DNA of 64,000 nt from Dehalococcoidales bacterium. Lineage in GTDB: Bacteria; Chloroflexota; Dehalococcoidia; Dehalococcoidales; UBA2162. Each line of letters opens with the position of its first letter. Position 1 is the stretch's first letter. The notes beneath the pieces are model-generated. The model was not told where the DNA came from. It searched no databases and saw only the letters and a program-made list of their open reading frames with translations. This document shows, one piece after another, positions 32,523-42,283 of the stretch. The DNA is taken from assembly GCA_016932435.1 (NCBI GenBank), contig JAFGCW010000078.1, positions 15,972 to 79,971 on the forward strand. Reading direction: 5' to 3'. Position numbers and translations under genes: made by a program.

Positions 32523-33510
32523 AGCTTTCCTCCTTAATTTTTTGTCCTATGCTTCTTTCCGCAGTCCTCTTTGCCAGACCTATTGCGTTCATAATCGCTT
32601 TAGCGCGGCTTCGTCCATGCGAAATAATAATTGTACCGTTAACTCCCAGCAGGCATGAACCCCCAACTTCGCTGAAATCCAGCCTCTTTGCCCACGAATC
32701 CAATCCCACATCTCTCTTCATAGCACGGGAAGGCATGCTGTAGGCTTTTGAAATCATCTGCCCTGCCTGTCCCAGCGAATGCAGCATGGTCGCACTCATT
32801 CCTTCGAGAGTCTTAAGTACAATATTACCGGTAAAACCATCGGTCACTATTACATTAGCCTTACCGCCGACTATATCCTGTCCTTCGACGTTGCCTATAA
32901 AGTTTAGCTGGCTTTCCTTGAGCAACTGGTGAGCTTCCTGAGTAAGCCGATTTCCCTTTTTCTCTTCTTCGCCGTTATTCAGAAGGCCGACAGTTGGAGA
33001 TTCTATGTCGAAAAGTCCGCTGATGTAAGTAGAGCCAAGATAGGCAAACTGTACGAGGTGGTTCGGACGACAATCGGAGTTAGCTCCGGCATCAATCAGA
33101 ACGACAGGAGTGGTCGGACTGAAACTCAACAGACTGCCCACCGCCGGTCTCTCGATGCCTTCGATTTTACCGAGATTCACCAGAGCGGAAAATAGTACCG
33201 CACCTGTATTTCCCGCCGAGACGAAGGCCGAAGCTCCACCATTCCTTACGAGATTCGTGCCGATAACTATCGACGACTCAGGTTTGCTTCGGATAGCTTC
33301 AATCGGTGATTCCTTGTAGTCGATAACCTGACTGGCATCGATAATTTTCATACCAAGTTTTTTAATCTGGCGTCCGGCAAGCACATAGAGGATCTCTTTT
33401 CTGCCAACCAGGGCTATTTCTATTTCAAACTCACGGGCAGCTTTTATGGCTCCTTTTACTATCTCATGAGGTGCATACTCCCCACCCGCAGCATCAACGG
33501 CAATGATCAT
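32515..33510 (-). CDS. plsX: Phosphate acyltransferase PlsX
   Basis: A 331-residue PlsX, which makes acyl phosphate from acyl-ACP for phospholipid synthesis. The start is set at 33510 (MIIAVDAAGGEYAP) with ribosome site cggagga; the frame is open for 17 further codons upstream. DAAGGEYAPHEIVKGA, SAGNTGAVLFSAL, ERPAVGSLL, LIDAGANSDCRPNHLVQFA, NNGEEEKKGN and VTDGFTGNIVLKTLEG are conserved PlsX blocks. It overlaps the upstream activase gene by 4 bases. The usual neighbours (fabD, fabH, rpmF) are absent. Confidence 0.95.
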   Translation of the reverse strand: MIIAVDAAGGEYAPHEIVKGAIKAAREFEIEIALVGRKEILYVLAGRQIKKLGMKIIDASQVIDYKESPIEAIRSKPESSIVIGTNLVRNGGASAFVSAGNTGAVLFSALVNLGKIEGIERPAVGSLLSFSPTTPVVLIDAGANSDCRPNHLVQFAYLGSTYISGLFDIESPTVGLLNNGEEEKKGNRLTQEAHQLLKESQLNFIGNVEGQDIVGGKANVIVTDGFTGNIVLKTLEGMSATMLHSLGQAGQMISKAYSMPSRAMKRDVGLDSWAKRLDFSEVGGSCLLGVNGTIIISHGRSRAKAIMNAIGLAKRTAERSIGQKIKEESYE

Positions 33511-34481
33511 TTTGTCTCCTCCGTTGTGACTCGTTCCCAGAGATCGCAGCGTCCTCCCCACCGCGCCAGAACTTTTCCGTTGATGGAAAGTTGTGCGATT
33601 TCACAAAGATTGGGACAGCTCTTGCACTCGAATGACGAAGTTGTGTATTTCGTCTCACTCACTCCGAATCCACTGAAGCCGGACTTCTTCCCCTCCGACA
33701 TTTCCTCGTGTACCAGCAGGGCTGCGCCGATAGCTCCCATAACTTCATGATCAGGAGGTACTATTACATGCGTTTCAAGTTCCTCGTCAAAGGCTTTCAC
33801 TATCGCTTCATTAAATGCAACCCCGCCCTGGAATAATATCGGTGTTCTGATCTCTTTTCCCAGGCCTACGTTATTCAGGTAGTTTCGCACCAGCGCCTGA
33901 CATAATCCGTACAGGATATCGTCGGTCTGGTGTCCCATCTGCTGCTTATGAACCATGTCCGATTCTGCAAATACGGTACATCGTCCGGCTATGCGAACCG
34001 GGGTTGTACTGTTCATCGCCCTTACGCTGAATTCGTCTATACTCATATTCAGGCGTAATGCCTGGTGGTCCAGGAAACTTCCGGTACCGGCTGCGCATAC
34101 TGTATTCATCCCGAAATCAGTCACCACACCATCTCTCACTATTATTATCTTACTGTCCTGCCCGCCTATCTCTATTATAGTGCTTACCGCAGGCATATAG
34201 TGCAATGCCGCAGTAGCATGACTAGTGATTTCATTCTTCACTAGGTCAGCATTGACAATTACTCCGGCAAGATACCGGGCACTTCCGGTAGTGGCCACAC
34301 CACAGATCTCGGCATCATCAGGCAGCATTTTCTGAATACTAACCAGTCCCTGTTGAACCTTTTCGATAGGTTTTCCCTGCGTCAGCATATAGGTACGAGC
34401 TGCCAGGTTATCTCCGGCATCAAGCACAGCCATCTTCGTTGTAACCGAACCGACATCTATCCCAAGGTAAAATTCCATCAT
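33507..34481 (-). CDS. 2-hydroxyacyl-CoA dehydratase activase-like ATPase (BadF/BcrAD/HgdC family, COG1924)
   Basis: A 324-residue ASKHA-fold ATPase. YLGIDVGSVTTKMAVLD binds phosphate; VCAAGTGSFLDHQALRL (Cys129) and AGRCTVFAESDMVH (Cys168) match the two Cys that hold the [4Fe-4S] cluster bridging the HgdC dimer. Residues 283-324 add a Cys-rich tail (CKSCPNLCEI and GGRCDLW) not present in HgdC. Such activators use ATP hydrolysis to push one electron to a partner. The partners are probably the COG3581 and COG3580 proteins encoded just upstream, with 4-base overlap. Confidence 0.88.
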   Translation of the reverse strand: MMEFYLGIDVGSVTTKMAVLDAGDNLAARTYMLTQGKPIEKVQQGLVSIQKMLPDDAEICGVATTGSARYLAGVIVNADLVKNEITSHATAALHYMPAVSTIIEIGGQDSKIIIVRDGVVTDFGMNTVCAAGTGSFLDHQALRLNMSIDEFSVRAMNSTTPVRIAGRCTVFAESDMVHKQQMGHQTDDILYGLCQALVRNYLNNVGLGKEIRTPILFQGGVAFNEAIVKAFDEELETHVIVPPDHEVMGAIGAALLVHEEMSEGKKSGFSGFGVSETKYTTSSFECKSCPNLCEIAQLSINGKVLARWGGRCDLWERVTTEETK

Positions 34482-35587
34482 ACTCCCTGGACTACTACTT
34501 GACGATCAACTCTGTTCTTCACCAATCTCTTATGTTTCAAGAGATCTACGAAGGCTTCCAGCCTTGTTAACACACCCGTCTTTGTCATCTGTTCATCACA
34601 CAGGATTGTCAGGACAGGCAGATTTTCCCTGGTCGAGGGCATTATATTCTGCGCGATTATCTCCGGCATGCAGGTAAATGGCGCCAGGTGCACTATTCCA
34701 TCATATTCATCGTTGTGAAGAACCTTCTCACCTACCGATTCCCAGCCATCTCCACCTATATCACGCTTGAGATACGGTTGCGCCGCCCGGTGAATACGTT
34801 CATTCTCATTTATCCCCAGTGGGTTTAAAAAATAACTGAATTTGGTCCACTCGGAAATGAAGGTCTTTCTTCTTACCTCTACACCCAGTTTACCTAATTC
34901 ATTCTCAATATCATAATTTGAAAAAGGTTCAAGTACTACGAAAAATTCCCCCGTGATCCCAATGATGAGTGGTTGTGCATCCGGATCTTTTTCGACTGTG
35001 TTCAAACGTTCTAAATACTCTTTCTGTACCTCTTTCAGAGTTCGCGAATCGTCCGCTCCGTCGACAGCCTTCAGCGCATCCCTGTATATCCTGTTTGCCA
35101 TTCCTTTTTGGACTTCGATTGCTCTTACCTTCTGGGTAAGTTGTTCGATCCTGTCTATTGTATTTATCTTTTTCTGACAGAAGCCGTATGCCGACAGCAA
35201 CTTAAGCCATGGAGCATCATTCGCCAGTCGCTTGAAAATTTTCATCATACCAAAGAATTTCTGTTCGGAAACTCCAAGTTGCACCATCTCTATGTCGTAG
35301 CCAAGTTCATTCAGAATTTTTTCCTGTGTCCTGGCATAATATCCGAGGCGACAGGTACCATAACTACCCGGCATCAGTAATGTGTCAGCCCCCAGTTCGG
35401 CTATTTCAATGAAATTCCCCAGGGTCAGCTTGAAAGGCATACACAGCCCTTCGGGTGCGTATTTGACCCCCAAAGACAAGGTACGACGGGTATTAAAAGG
35501 CGGTGGAACATAGTCGACTTCAAGTCGCTTAAATAATGCCTTCAGCGGTATATATAGATTGCCTATATGAGGAATTCCTAGACGCAT
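34478..35587 (-). CDS. Acyl-CoA dehydratase/activase-related protein (COG3581-like)
   Basis: A 369-residue protein related to the 2-hydroxyglutaryl-CoA dehydratase subunit fold and to the second part of large DUF2229-containing fusion proteins. Cysteines in PEGLCMPFKLTLGNF, GTCRLGYYARTQ and HLAPFTCMPEIIAQ are placed to bind an Fe-S cluster. It overlaps the COG3580-like gene by 10 bases and the activase by 4. The substrate is unknown; reductive chemistry driven by the activase is inferred. Confidence 0.78.
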   Translation of the reverse strand: MRLGIPHIGNLYIPLKALFKRLEVDYVPPPFNTRRTLSLGVKYAPEGLCMPFKLTLGNFIEIAELGADTLLMPGSYGTCRLGYYARTQEKILNELGYDIEMVQLGVSEQKFFGMMKIFKRLANDAPWLKLLSAYGFCQKKINTIDRIEQLTQKVRAIEVQKGMANRIYRDALKAVDGADDSRTLKEVQKEYLERLNTVEKDPDAQPLIIGITGEFFVVLEPFSNYDIENELGKLGVEVRRKTFISEWTKFSYFLNPLGINENERIHRAAQPYLKRDIGGDGWESVGEKVLHNDEYDGIVHLAPFTCMPEIIAQNIMPSTRENLPVLTILCDEQMTKTGVLTRLEAFVDLLKHKRLVKNRVDRQVVVQGV

Positions 35588-36582
35588 ACTTTACTGTCTG
35601 CCTTCTTTCTTCTATATACCATATCGGTGAATGCTTCCAATCTTGTCACGACACCGGCTTCAGCCGTATGTTCTTCCAGGGTAAGGGACATAAAAGGAGT
35701 TGTTGTATGCTTCGCCGAATACCGTCTGACCATGTCCATCATTAAAGAATCAGGACCACACCCAAAAGCCATTATACCAATTACGCCATCGGCATTGTTA
35801 TCAAGATAATAACCACCTGCGCCGGCTACCTCATCCTCATAGGTCCAGTAGGCTCCGCCTGTCACGGTCGTTACCGCCGTTTTCAGATCAGACAAAGAAA
35901 CCATTTCCGGCGTTAACACCTTGTTTCCAGCCTGTTCCATACGGTAGATAAGGCGGTGATTAATATATTCATCGTAAATCAAGTATGGATGACCGATGAT
36001 AGCAATGGTTCCTTTTTGTCCTTCAACATCAAAAACAAAGTTCTTGCCTGTTGTCTTGTCATTATCGGTTAAGTTTTTCATTGCTTGAGGTGGCGATACT
36101 CTATGGGTAGACATATACTCCCGATAATCCAGATAAGCCTGCCAGGCAGCCAGGCCAGCCTTCCTTACCTTGAATGGATTTCTATTGATATTTCGCCCAA
36201 GCGAATATATGGCGCGGTACAAAGCATTTCTTCCTTTGTTGACGTCGATATCGATCTCCAGAAAGGGTGATGCTTCCGGAATGACCGCTCTGGTCATATC
36301 CGGTAATCCGAGAAACTTCGAACAGTTATAAATCTTAGGTTCAACACTACGAACAGCCGGTATAAATATCCTGTCACATTTATCTGCAAGCCATATCACA
36401 TGCCCTAAAAAAACCTTGACCGGAAGACAGGTGTCGGCAACTACTCTCGACGATCCATCGGCCACCATAGACTGTGTAGTAGGCGGTGATACTACCACCT
36501 CGGCACCTAGTTCCTCGAAAAAAGTTTTCCAGGCTGGGAAGTACTGGTAATAAAGCAGCGCTCTGGGTATACCTATCTTCAT
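35578..36582 (-). CDS. DUF2229/COG3580-like activase-related protein
   Basis: A 334-residue protein. MKIGIPRALLYYQYFPAWKTFFEELGAEVVVSP is the DUF2229 signature; conserved Cys in VADTCLPVKVFLGHV, IYNCSKFLG and AFGCGPDSLMMD could hold an Fe-S cluster. LTLEEHTAEAGVVTRLEAFTDM at the end repeats in the next protein as a shorter VLTRLEAFVDLL, so the two proteins are distant relatives. First gene of the seven-gene operon running to trxB. Confidence 0.8.
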   Translation of the reverse strand: MKIGIPRALLYYQYFPAWKTFFEELGAEVVVSPPTTQSMVADGSSRVVADTCLPVKVFLGHVIWLADKCDRIFIPAVRSVEPKIYNCSKFLGLPDMTRAVIPEASPFLEIDIDVNKGRNALYRAIYSLGRNINRNPFKVRKAGLAAWQAYLDYREYMSTHRVSPPQAMKNLTDNDKTTGKNFVFDVEGQKGTIAIIGHPYLIYDEYINHRLIYRMEQAGNKVLTPEMVSLSDLKTAVTTVTGGAYWTYEDEVAGAGGYYLDNNADGVIGIMAFGCGPDSLMMDMVRRYSAKHTTTPFMSLTLEEHTAEAGVVTRLEAFTDMVYRRKKADSKVCV

Positions 36583-36667
36583 TTTGTCGTTACTACTACC
36601 ATACTTATCTCACAGGAAGTCCCGGTAGTCCCTTCCTTCGCGGCATCTTGATTATAATATGTGAACC

Positions 36668-37843
36668 TTATTGTGAAGAACTGTAAAATTCCTTTTTTAT
36701 TTCAGCCTGTAAATCAGTATCAGAAAGTATATCCGCAACTGTCATTGCCATAGCCTTCGCCGCGTCTATCATACCTTTGATACCTCTTTCCGATATGGCC
36801 GCATCGGCAAATTCAGGTGAATGGACCAGTACATTTTTTTCGGCAATAGCCACTATCCCGTGTATTCCGGGTACAATCTGACTTACGTTACCCATATCAG
36901 TACTGCCGAAAGCCTGTTCCGGTTCAGAGATCGATGTATTTCGACCGAGTATCTTCATATTATCGGCAAAAAGTTCTGCCAGCTTCAGGTTATTCCGCAT
37001 CGGTAAATAACACACATCATCCCACTTGTATCTCATTTCAGCACCGGAAGCTTTCGCCGCTCCTCTGAAACAGTCTAGAACTTTCTCCTTTAGTTCTTCC
37101 AGGTATGAAGAATCAGCAGCTCGAACGATGAAGTTCCCTGAACTGTATGCCGGAACAATATTCGCAGCTTCACCACCATTAGTGACAACGCCGTGTATCC
37201 TCGCGGTACTCCTGATATGCTGACGCAGTGAATTAATAGCCGAAAATGAAAGGAGTAAAGCTTCCAGAGCGTTGATTCCTTCTTCAGGTCGGGCTGCAGC
37301 ATGGGCGGATTTACCGATAAACTCTACATCCAGGGTATGACAGGCAAGAGCTTCGATAGTTGCCGTATCAGTCGTTCCCGGATGGACCATCATGGCAGCG
37401 TCAAGGTTATTAAAAGCATCTTTTTCAGCCATTAGTATTTTACCGCCATACAGTTCTTCGGCCGGAGTCCCGATTACAAAAACCGAACCACCATATTCAT
37501 CGATAGCCAGTCTGGCAGCACTCCCAGCGCCAACCGCAGAGGTAGCGATAATGTTATGTCCGCATGCATGACCTATCTCCGGTAATGAATCATATTCGGC
37601 GAGTATTGCTATCTCAGGTTTCCCTTGGCCGTAAACCGCCTTGAATGCCGTTGGTAACTGGCATATTCCAAGTTCAACAGTAAAACCATTTTCTTTAAGA
37701 TAATTCGATAATAATTGAGCAGCTTGTTCTTCATGAAATCCCAACTCCGGATTCGAGTGGATTTTCCGGGTTATTTCTTTAAGTTCTCCTCTCTGGCTTT
37801 CCACTTTGTCGATGACTGATTTTTTTATTTGTTTAACATTCAT
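36668..37843 (-). CDS. M20-family amidohydrolase (AbgB/aminoacylase-like)
   Basis: A 391-residue M20 metallopeptidase. HSNPELGFHEEQAA, ILAEYDSLPEIGHACGHNIIAT (metal-binding His and Asp), IGTPAEELYGGKILM (catalytic Glu pair), then the dimerisation domain (ALACHTLDVEFIGKSAHAAARPEEGINALEALLLSF) and late metal ligand HSPEF. Closest in type to amidohydrolases acting on N-acyl amino acids or p-aminobenzoyl-glutamate; the substrate is not determinable. Cytoplasmic. The downstream operon starts 85 bases later and may be read separately. Confidence 0.9.
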   Translation of the reverse strand: MNVKQIKKSVIDKVESQRGELKEITRKIHSNPELGFHEEQAAQLLSNYLKENGFTVELGICQLPTAFKAVYGQGKPEIAILAEYDSLPEIGHACGHNIIATSAVGAGSAARLAIDEYGGSVFVIGTPAEELYGGKILMAEKDAFNNLDAAMMVHPGTTDTATIEALACHTLDVEFIGKSAHAAARPEEGINALEALLLSFSAINSLRQHIRSTARIHGVVTNGGEAANIVPAYSSGNFIVRAADSSYLEELKEKVLDCFRGAAKASGAEMRYKWDDVCYLPMRNNLKLAELFADNMKILGRNTSISEPEQAFGSTDMGNVSQIVPGIHGIVAIAEKNVLVHSPEFADAAISERGIKGMIDAAKAMAMTVADILSDTDLQAEIKKEFYSSSQ

Positions 37844-38067
37844 AGCTATCTCCGGAAACTGGTAAAAGCATTTTTAATTATAGCCTAACAGTACCTACTT
37901 TTCTAGATTATCGGATATACTGGTCAATGATTTAATATTTGATCATTCATGGTGCATATTCAGAAAATATATTATTTGTTTTTTCCGGTTTGCTGATTTT
38001 CATATAGCTACTTCTTCACCTCTCTTTATATTAATTCATCAATGAATTTTGTACCTGTTGATGACTC

Positions 38068-38096
38068 TTGCATTTTCTTTAATCCTGTGCTATGCT
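38068..38096 (+). promoter_or_regulatory. Promoter of the nusA-infB operon
   Basis: TTGCAT, 17-base spacer, TATGCT with an upstream TG (extended -10). Transcription would start near 38103. Confidence 0.6.
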
Positions 38097-38108
38097 TAGT
38101 TGAATGTT

Positions 38109-38133
38109 AAGTGGGTCTTGTCCCCACTTTTTT
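38109..38133 (+). terminator. Leader hairpin with T tract before nusA, probable attenuator
   Basis: AAGTGGG and CCCACTT enclose 7 bases and are followed by TTTT. It lies only a few bases after the predicted transcription start, so it would act on the operon's own nascent leader. NusA is known to affect pausing at such hairpins, so autoregulation is plausible. Confidence 0.6.
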
Positions 38134-38175
38134 CATTATAGGTATGGAAATTTTATATGGAGGTCCTGAACCGAG

Positions 38176-39657
38176 ATGAAGAGCGATTTTTTGCTCGCAA
38201 TTACACAACTCTCGGCAGAGAAGAACCTGCCTGCGGAGGTAGTACTTTCTACAGTTGAAGCAGCACTGGTTTCAGCATACAGAAAAGATAACTTCTCACC
38301 TAACCAGGAGATATCCGTCAAAATTAATCCGTCAAGCGGGAAGGTCCAGGTTTGGGCAGGTAAAACTGTAGTTGAAAAACCTGAGGATACCACAACTGAG
38401 ATCACCCTGGAAGAAGCGCGCAAAATTAATCCCGAAGCGGAATTGGGAGAGATAGTGATGATAGAGTCTACTCCCAGTAATGCCGGACGTATTGCTGCCC
38501 AGACTGCGAAACAGGTTATCCTTCAACGGCTTCATGAAGCTGAGCATACCGCTATATTCGAAGAATACGCCGACAGGGAAGGTGAAATCGTTACCGGACT
38601 TGTACAGCGTATCGAACCTCGACAGTTACTGGTAGACCTAGGCAGGACAGAAGCTATTCTCCCCGCTGCCGAACAGGTACCGGGCGAAAGATACCGGATT
38701 GGGCAAAGAATAAAGGTCAGTATACTCGAGGTAGTCCGTACCAATAAAGGACCCCGGGTTATACTGTCACGGTCACATCCAGATTTACTTCGCAGGCTTT
38801 TCGAGATGGAAATACCTGAGATATACAACGGCACCGTAGTATTGGAATCAATAGCCCGTGAAGCCGGTTACAGGAGTAAAATCGCAGTATCCGCTAAACA
38901 GGAAGGTATAGATCCTGTCGGATGCTGTGTCGGTCTGAGAGGTATCCGCATTCAAAACATAGTTAACGAGTTAAACGGCGAGAAAATCGACGTCGTAATG
39001 TGGGATAAGGATCCGGCAACTTTTATAGCTAATGCGTTAAGCCCCGCTCAGATATCGCATGTTATCCTAGACCAGGCAGAAGGTGTTGCCAGCGTAATCG
39101 TTCCCGACAGGCAACTCTCACTGGCTATAGGTAAAGAAGGTCAAAACGTACGGCTAGCGGCTAAACTGACTGGTTGGCGAATCGATATTAAGAGTACATC
39201 CGAACTTGAAGCGGAAAAAGCCGAAACTCAGGACACCGAGGACGTTTCCGAAGCAGTGATCGAGGAAATACTTGAACCTGAGGTAGTAACAGAAGAAGAA
39301 CTGGAAACAGTAGCCGGTGAAGGTATAGCCGAAGATATCTCTGATATACTTGAACCGGTTCTCGACGACGTCGAAGCAGAAATTGAAGAGGAAGAAGAGG
39401 AAGAAGGTGAAGCATTACCTTCTTTGGATTCCGACCTGGTTACCGCTCCCATCAGCTTTGAACCTGTCGAACCGGAAAAACCTTCTTTAAGGTTTGCGGA
39501 AGATATTATCGGTGCTCCGTCCAGGGCAGGAACAAAGACCAGAAAGAAGAAAAAGAAAGGTGGCCAGGACAGGGATAACGATGAAGGCAAATCCAAAGGT
39601 AAAAAATCTTCCCGCAAGATAGATATAAAAGATTATGATGATGTTGAGGACTTCTAA
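38176..39657 (+). CDS. nusA: Transcription termination/antitermination protein NusA
   Basis: A 493-residue NusA. Residues 1-125 form the RNA polymerase-binding domain, 135-200 the S1 domain (GEIVTGLVQRIEPRQLLVDLGRTEAILP), 200-345 the two KH domains (SRSHPDLLRRLFEMEIPEI, DPVGCCVGLRGIRIQNIVNEL and VPDRQLSLAIGKEGQNVRLAAKLTGW). After residue 345 comes a tail of about 150 residues, first very acidic, then Lys/Arg-rich (TRKKKKKGGQ), which is unusual in length. It starts the ylxR-infB-rbfA operon. Confidence 0.95.
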   Translation: MKSDFLLAITQLSAEKNLPAEVVLSTVEAALVSAYRKDNFSPNQEISVKINPSSGKVQVWAGKTVVEKPEDTTTEITLEEARKINPEAELGEIVMIESTPSNAGRIAAQTAKQVILQRLHEAEHTAIFEEYADREGEIVTGLVQRIEPRQLLVDLGRTEAILPAAEQVPGERYRIGQRIKVSILEVVRTNKGPRVILSRSHPDLLRRLFEMEIPEIYNGTVVLESIAREAGYRSKIAVSAKQEGIDPVGCCVGLRGIRIQNIVNELNGEKIDVVMWDKDPATFIANALSPAQISHVILDQAEGVASVIVPDRQLSLAIGKEGQNVRLAAKLTGWRIDIKSTSELEAEKAETQDTEDVSEAVIEEILEPEVVTEEELETVAGEGIAEDISDILEPVLDDVEAEIEEEEEEEGEALPSLDSDLVTAPISFEPVEPEKPSLRFAEDIIGAPSRAGTKTRKKKKKGGQDRDNDEGKSKGKKSSRKIDIKDYDDVEDF

Positions 39658-39940
39658 ACAAAAAAAAATCAAACATGTACCACAGAGAACCTGTTTTGCC
39701 TGCCGGAAAATACAGGACAAGCAGACATTGATCCGTATCGTGAACACTCCTGACGCTGGAATTAACATAGACCTCGGTAGTAAAATGTCAGGGCGTGGTG
39801 CATATTTATGTAAAAATATTAGTTGCTGGGAAGAAGGGCTCAAAGGAAGGCGACTCGAACATGCTTTAAAGACCGATATAAAGCAGGAGAGTAAAAACAG
39901 GTTACTTGATTGGATAAAAGAATATCTGAGTGAAAATTAA
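39635..39940 (+). CDS. YlxR/RnpM-family RNA-binding protein
   Basis: A 101-residue protein of the YlxR (DUF448) family: VPQRTCFACRKIQDKQTLIRIVN and INIDLGSKMSGRGAYLCKNISCWEEGLKGRRLEHAL. In Bacillus subtilis this protein (RnpM) binds the RNase P RNA. Its start overlaps the nusA 3' end by 23 bases in another frame, in the usual nusA-ylxR-infB order. Confidence 0.9.
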   Translation: MMMLRTSKQKKIKHVPQRTCFACRKIQDKQTLIRIVNTPDAGINIDLGSKMSGRGAYLCKNISCWEEGLKGRRLEHALKTDIKQESKNRLLDWIKEYLSEN

Positions 39941-40008
39941 CATCAACCCGGACAAGAGTTATTCTTAGATAATATGGTTTAATGTAATATCTCAAGAGGA
40001 GACAGCAT

Positions 40009-41838
40009 TTGGCAGAAGTCAGCAAACAGGAAAAAGAATCCAAACCGTCTGGGAAATCAGCAGGTTCTTCTACCACAAAATCACAGAAGATCGGTATTCC
40101 CGATACTTTAAGTGTAAAGCAACTGGCTGATCTCCTGGACGTCAGCGCTATTGATGTCATCAAGCAACTAATGAGAAATGGAATCATGGCCAATATCAAC
40201 CAGGCCGTTGATTACGAAGCTGCTTCTGCTGTCGCATCAAGTCTGGGTATTGAAACCACTCATCAAGCACAAACCAAACGCAAATCGACAAGCGTTATCA
40301 GCGAGATAAAAAAACAGCAGATAAAAGGTTCGAGCGGTCTGATTACACGCCCTCCGGTGATAGCCGTTATGGGACATGTCGACCATGGTAAGACCAGATT
40401 GCTGGACGCCATACGCAAGACAAACGTGATGGATTCGGAAGCGGGTGGCATTACCCAGCATATTGGAGCTTATCAGGTTGAAATTGACGGCCAAAAAATA
40501 ACTTTTTTAGACACACCCGGGCATGAAGCTTTCACGGCGATGAGAGCCAGGGGCGCCCAGGTAACTGATATAACGATTCTAGTTGTAGCTGCTAACGACG
40601 GTGTTATGCCGCAAACACTTGAAGCTATAGACCACGCAAAAGCAGCAGGAATACCAATTGTCGTTGCCATTAATAAAATGGATTTACCCGAAGCTAATCC
40701 TGATTATGTAAAACAGCAGCTTGCCGACGCCGAACTCCTTATTGAAGAGTGGGGTGGTGACGTAATTGCACTCCCCATTTCTGCAAAGGAAAATACCGGC
40801 ATCCAGGAACTTCTTGAAAACCTTCTTCTTATCGCTGAGATGGAGGAGCTAAAGGCAGATCCTACCAAACCCGGTCTAGGTGTAATCATTGAGGCAGAAC
40901 TGGATAAAACCAGAGGAGCCGTCACTACCGTTCTGGTACACGACGGAACTCTAAGAGTTGGCGATATAGTCGTCGTTGGCAATACCTGGGGTAAAGTTAA
41001 GGCGATGTTTAACGATGTCGGTAAGCAGGTAAGGAAAGCCGGGCCTGCCGTTCCTGTGGAAATATTAGGGCTTAGTACCGTATCCAGAGCAGGAGACTCG
41101 CTGACCGTGGTATCCAACGAAAAACAGGCAAAAGAAATCGTATCAAAAAGACTTGAGGCTGAACGGAGAGATGCGTCTGCATCGCAGGCTGTGAGTCTCA
41201 GTAATCTTTTCGACCAGGTAAGTACAGGACAGGTGAAAGAACTCTCGGTAATACTGAAAACCGATGTCCAGGGCAGCATCGAACCAATAAAGGAATCCCT
41301 GGAACGACTTGCTACCGACGAGCTTAAAGTAAGGGTCATTCACAGTGGAAGCGGAAACGTTACAGAGAGTGATGTAATGCTGGCGGTAGCGTCAAAGGGA
41401 ATTATTATCGGATTTAACACCAGTTCCGAACCTGGAGCTCAACGCATGGCCGAAATGGAAGGTATTAACATCCGGTATTATGACATTATCTACAAACTTC
41501 AGGAGGATGTCAGTAAAGCTTTGACCGGTATGCTTGAACCAACACAGGTTGAAGTGATTGACGGTCGGGCTGAAGTCCGGGCTGTATTCTCCAGCGGCAA
41601 GAAAGATAATATTGCCGGAGTGTATGTTACTGAAGGACAGATACGCCGGGGGGATTCGGTAAGAATCCAGCGTAGCGGAGAAACAATTCATGAAACTATG
41701 GTCGCCAGTCTACGGCGCTTTAAAGATGACGTACGCGAAGTAGCCACCGGCTATGAATGCGGTGTCGGCCTTAGAGATTATGATGAGTTCGAAGTCGGCG
41801 ATATACTGGAGTTCTTCAGAATCGAGGAGGTGAAATAG
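40009..41838 (+). CDS. infB: Translation initiation factor IF-2
   Basis: A 609-residue IF-2 with a short N-terminal region. [26 protein letters not shown] (about 33-58) is the IF2_N domain. G-domain: [44 protein letters not shown], and SAKENTGI. Domains II-IV follow to the end, with [14 protein letters not shown] and [19 protein letters not shown]. Starts with TTG; ribosome site agaggaga 7 bases upstream. 68 bases after ylxR. Confidence 0.96.
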   Translation: MAEVSKQEKESKPSGKSAGSSTTKSQKIGIPDTLSVKQLADLLDVSAIDVIKQLMRNGIMANINQAVDYEAASAVASSLGIETTHQAQTKRKSTSVISEIKKQQIKGSSGLITRPPVIAVMGHVDHGKTRLLDAIRKTNVMDSEAGGITQHIGAYQVEIDGQKITFLDTPGHEAFTAMRARGAQVTDITILVVAANDGVMPQTLEAIDHAKAAGIPIVVAINKMDLPEANPDYVKQQLADAELLIEEWGGDVIALPISAKENTGIQELLENLLLIAEMEELKADPTKPGLGVIIEAELDKTRGAVTTVLVHDGTLRVGDIVVVGNTWGKVKAMFNDVGKQVRKAGPAVPVEILGLSTVSRAGDSLTVVSNEKQAKEIVSKRLEAERRDASASQAVSLSNLFDQVSTGQVKELSVILKTDVQGSIEPIKESLERLATDELKVRVIHSGSGNVTESDVMLAVASKGIIIGFNTSSEPGAQRMAEMEGINIRYYDIIYKLQEDVSKALTGMLEPTQVEVIDGRAEVRAVFSSGKKDNIAGVYVTEGQIRRGDSVRIQRSGETIHETMVASLRRFKDDVREVATGYECGVGLRDYDEFEVGDILEFFRIEEVK

Positions 41839-41850
41839 GAGGGAAGAGTC

Positions 41851-42207
41851 GTGGCACATCGTATCGAACGTGTAAACAGCCTGATTCGCCAGGAAATAAG
41901 CGAACTGCTGCAACGCCAAGTCAAAGATCCCAGACTTGGCAATTTTATTGCCGTAACAGAGGTAGATACTTCAGCCGACCTTAAACATGCCAGGATATTC
42001 GTCAGCAGCATGGAACAGGACGAAGACAGGATAGTAATATTAAAAGCTCTTACATCGGCTTCGGGGTTTTTTCGTACCAGACTGGCTAAGAGTCTCAAAA
42101 TGCGATATACTCCCGAATTGAGTTTCCACTGGGATGATTCCATACAGCGGGGAAACCGCCTTCTGCAAATGATAGACGAGATATCATCGGAAACCGATAA
42201 CCTGTAA
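41851..42207 (+). CDS. rbfA: Ribosome-binding factor A
   Basis: A 118-residue RbfA, a KH-type factor for 16S rRNA maturation and cold adaptation. RIERVNSLIRQEISELLQRQVKDPRLGNFIAVTEVDTSADLKHARIFVS and LKMRYTPELSFHWDDSIQRGNRL are diagnostic. GTG start with ribosome site taggaggga, 12 bases after infB. Confidence 0.95.
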   Translation: MAHRIERVNSLIRQEISELLQRQVKDPRLGNFIAVTEVDTSADLKHARIFVSSMEQDEDRIVILKALTSASGFFRTRLAKSLKMRYTPELSFHWDDSIQRGNRLLQMIDEISSETDNL

Positions 42208-42283
42208 ATTCGATTCACATCTGCAAATTAATCACATTATCACGAAAAGCATCACGTTACTAATAGAGTTCAGGAAAAGAAAA

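Larger units (their letters stand above)
37844..38175. other. Intergenic region before nusA
   Basis: No gene found, and in particular no rimP, which normally precedes nusA. The first 200 bases are AT-rich without recognisable features; the promoter and leader hairpin listed separately fill the rest. Confidence 0.5.

Noticed and set aside
40704..41339. 211-codon minus-strand ORF
   Set aside because: Antisense to infB; low-complexity Ser/Thr-rich translation typical of shadow frames.
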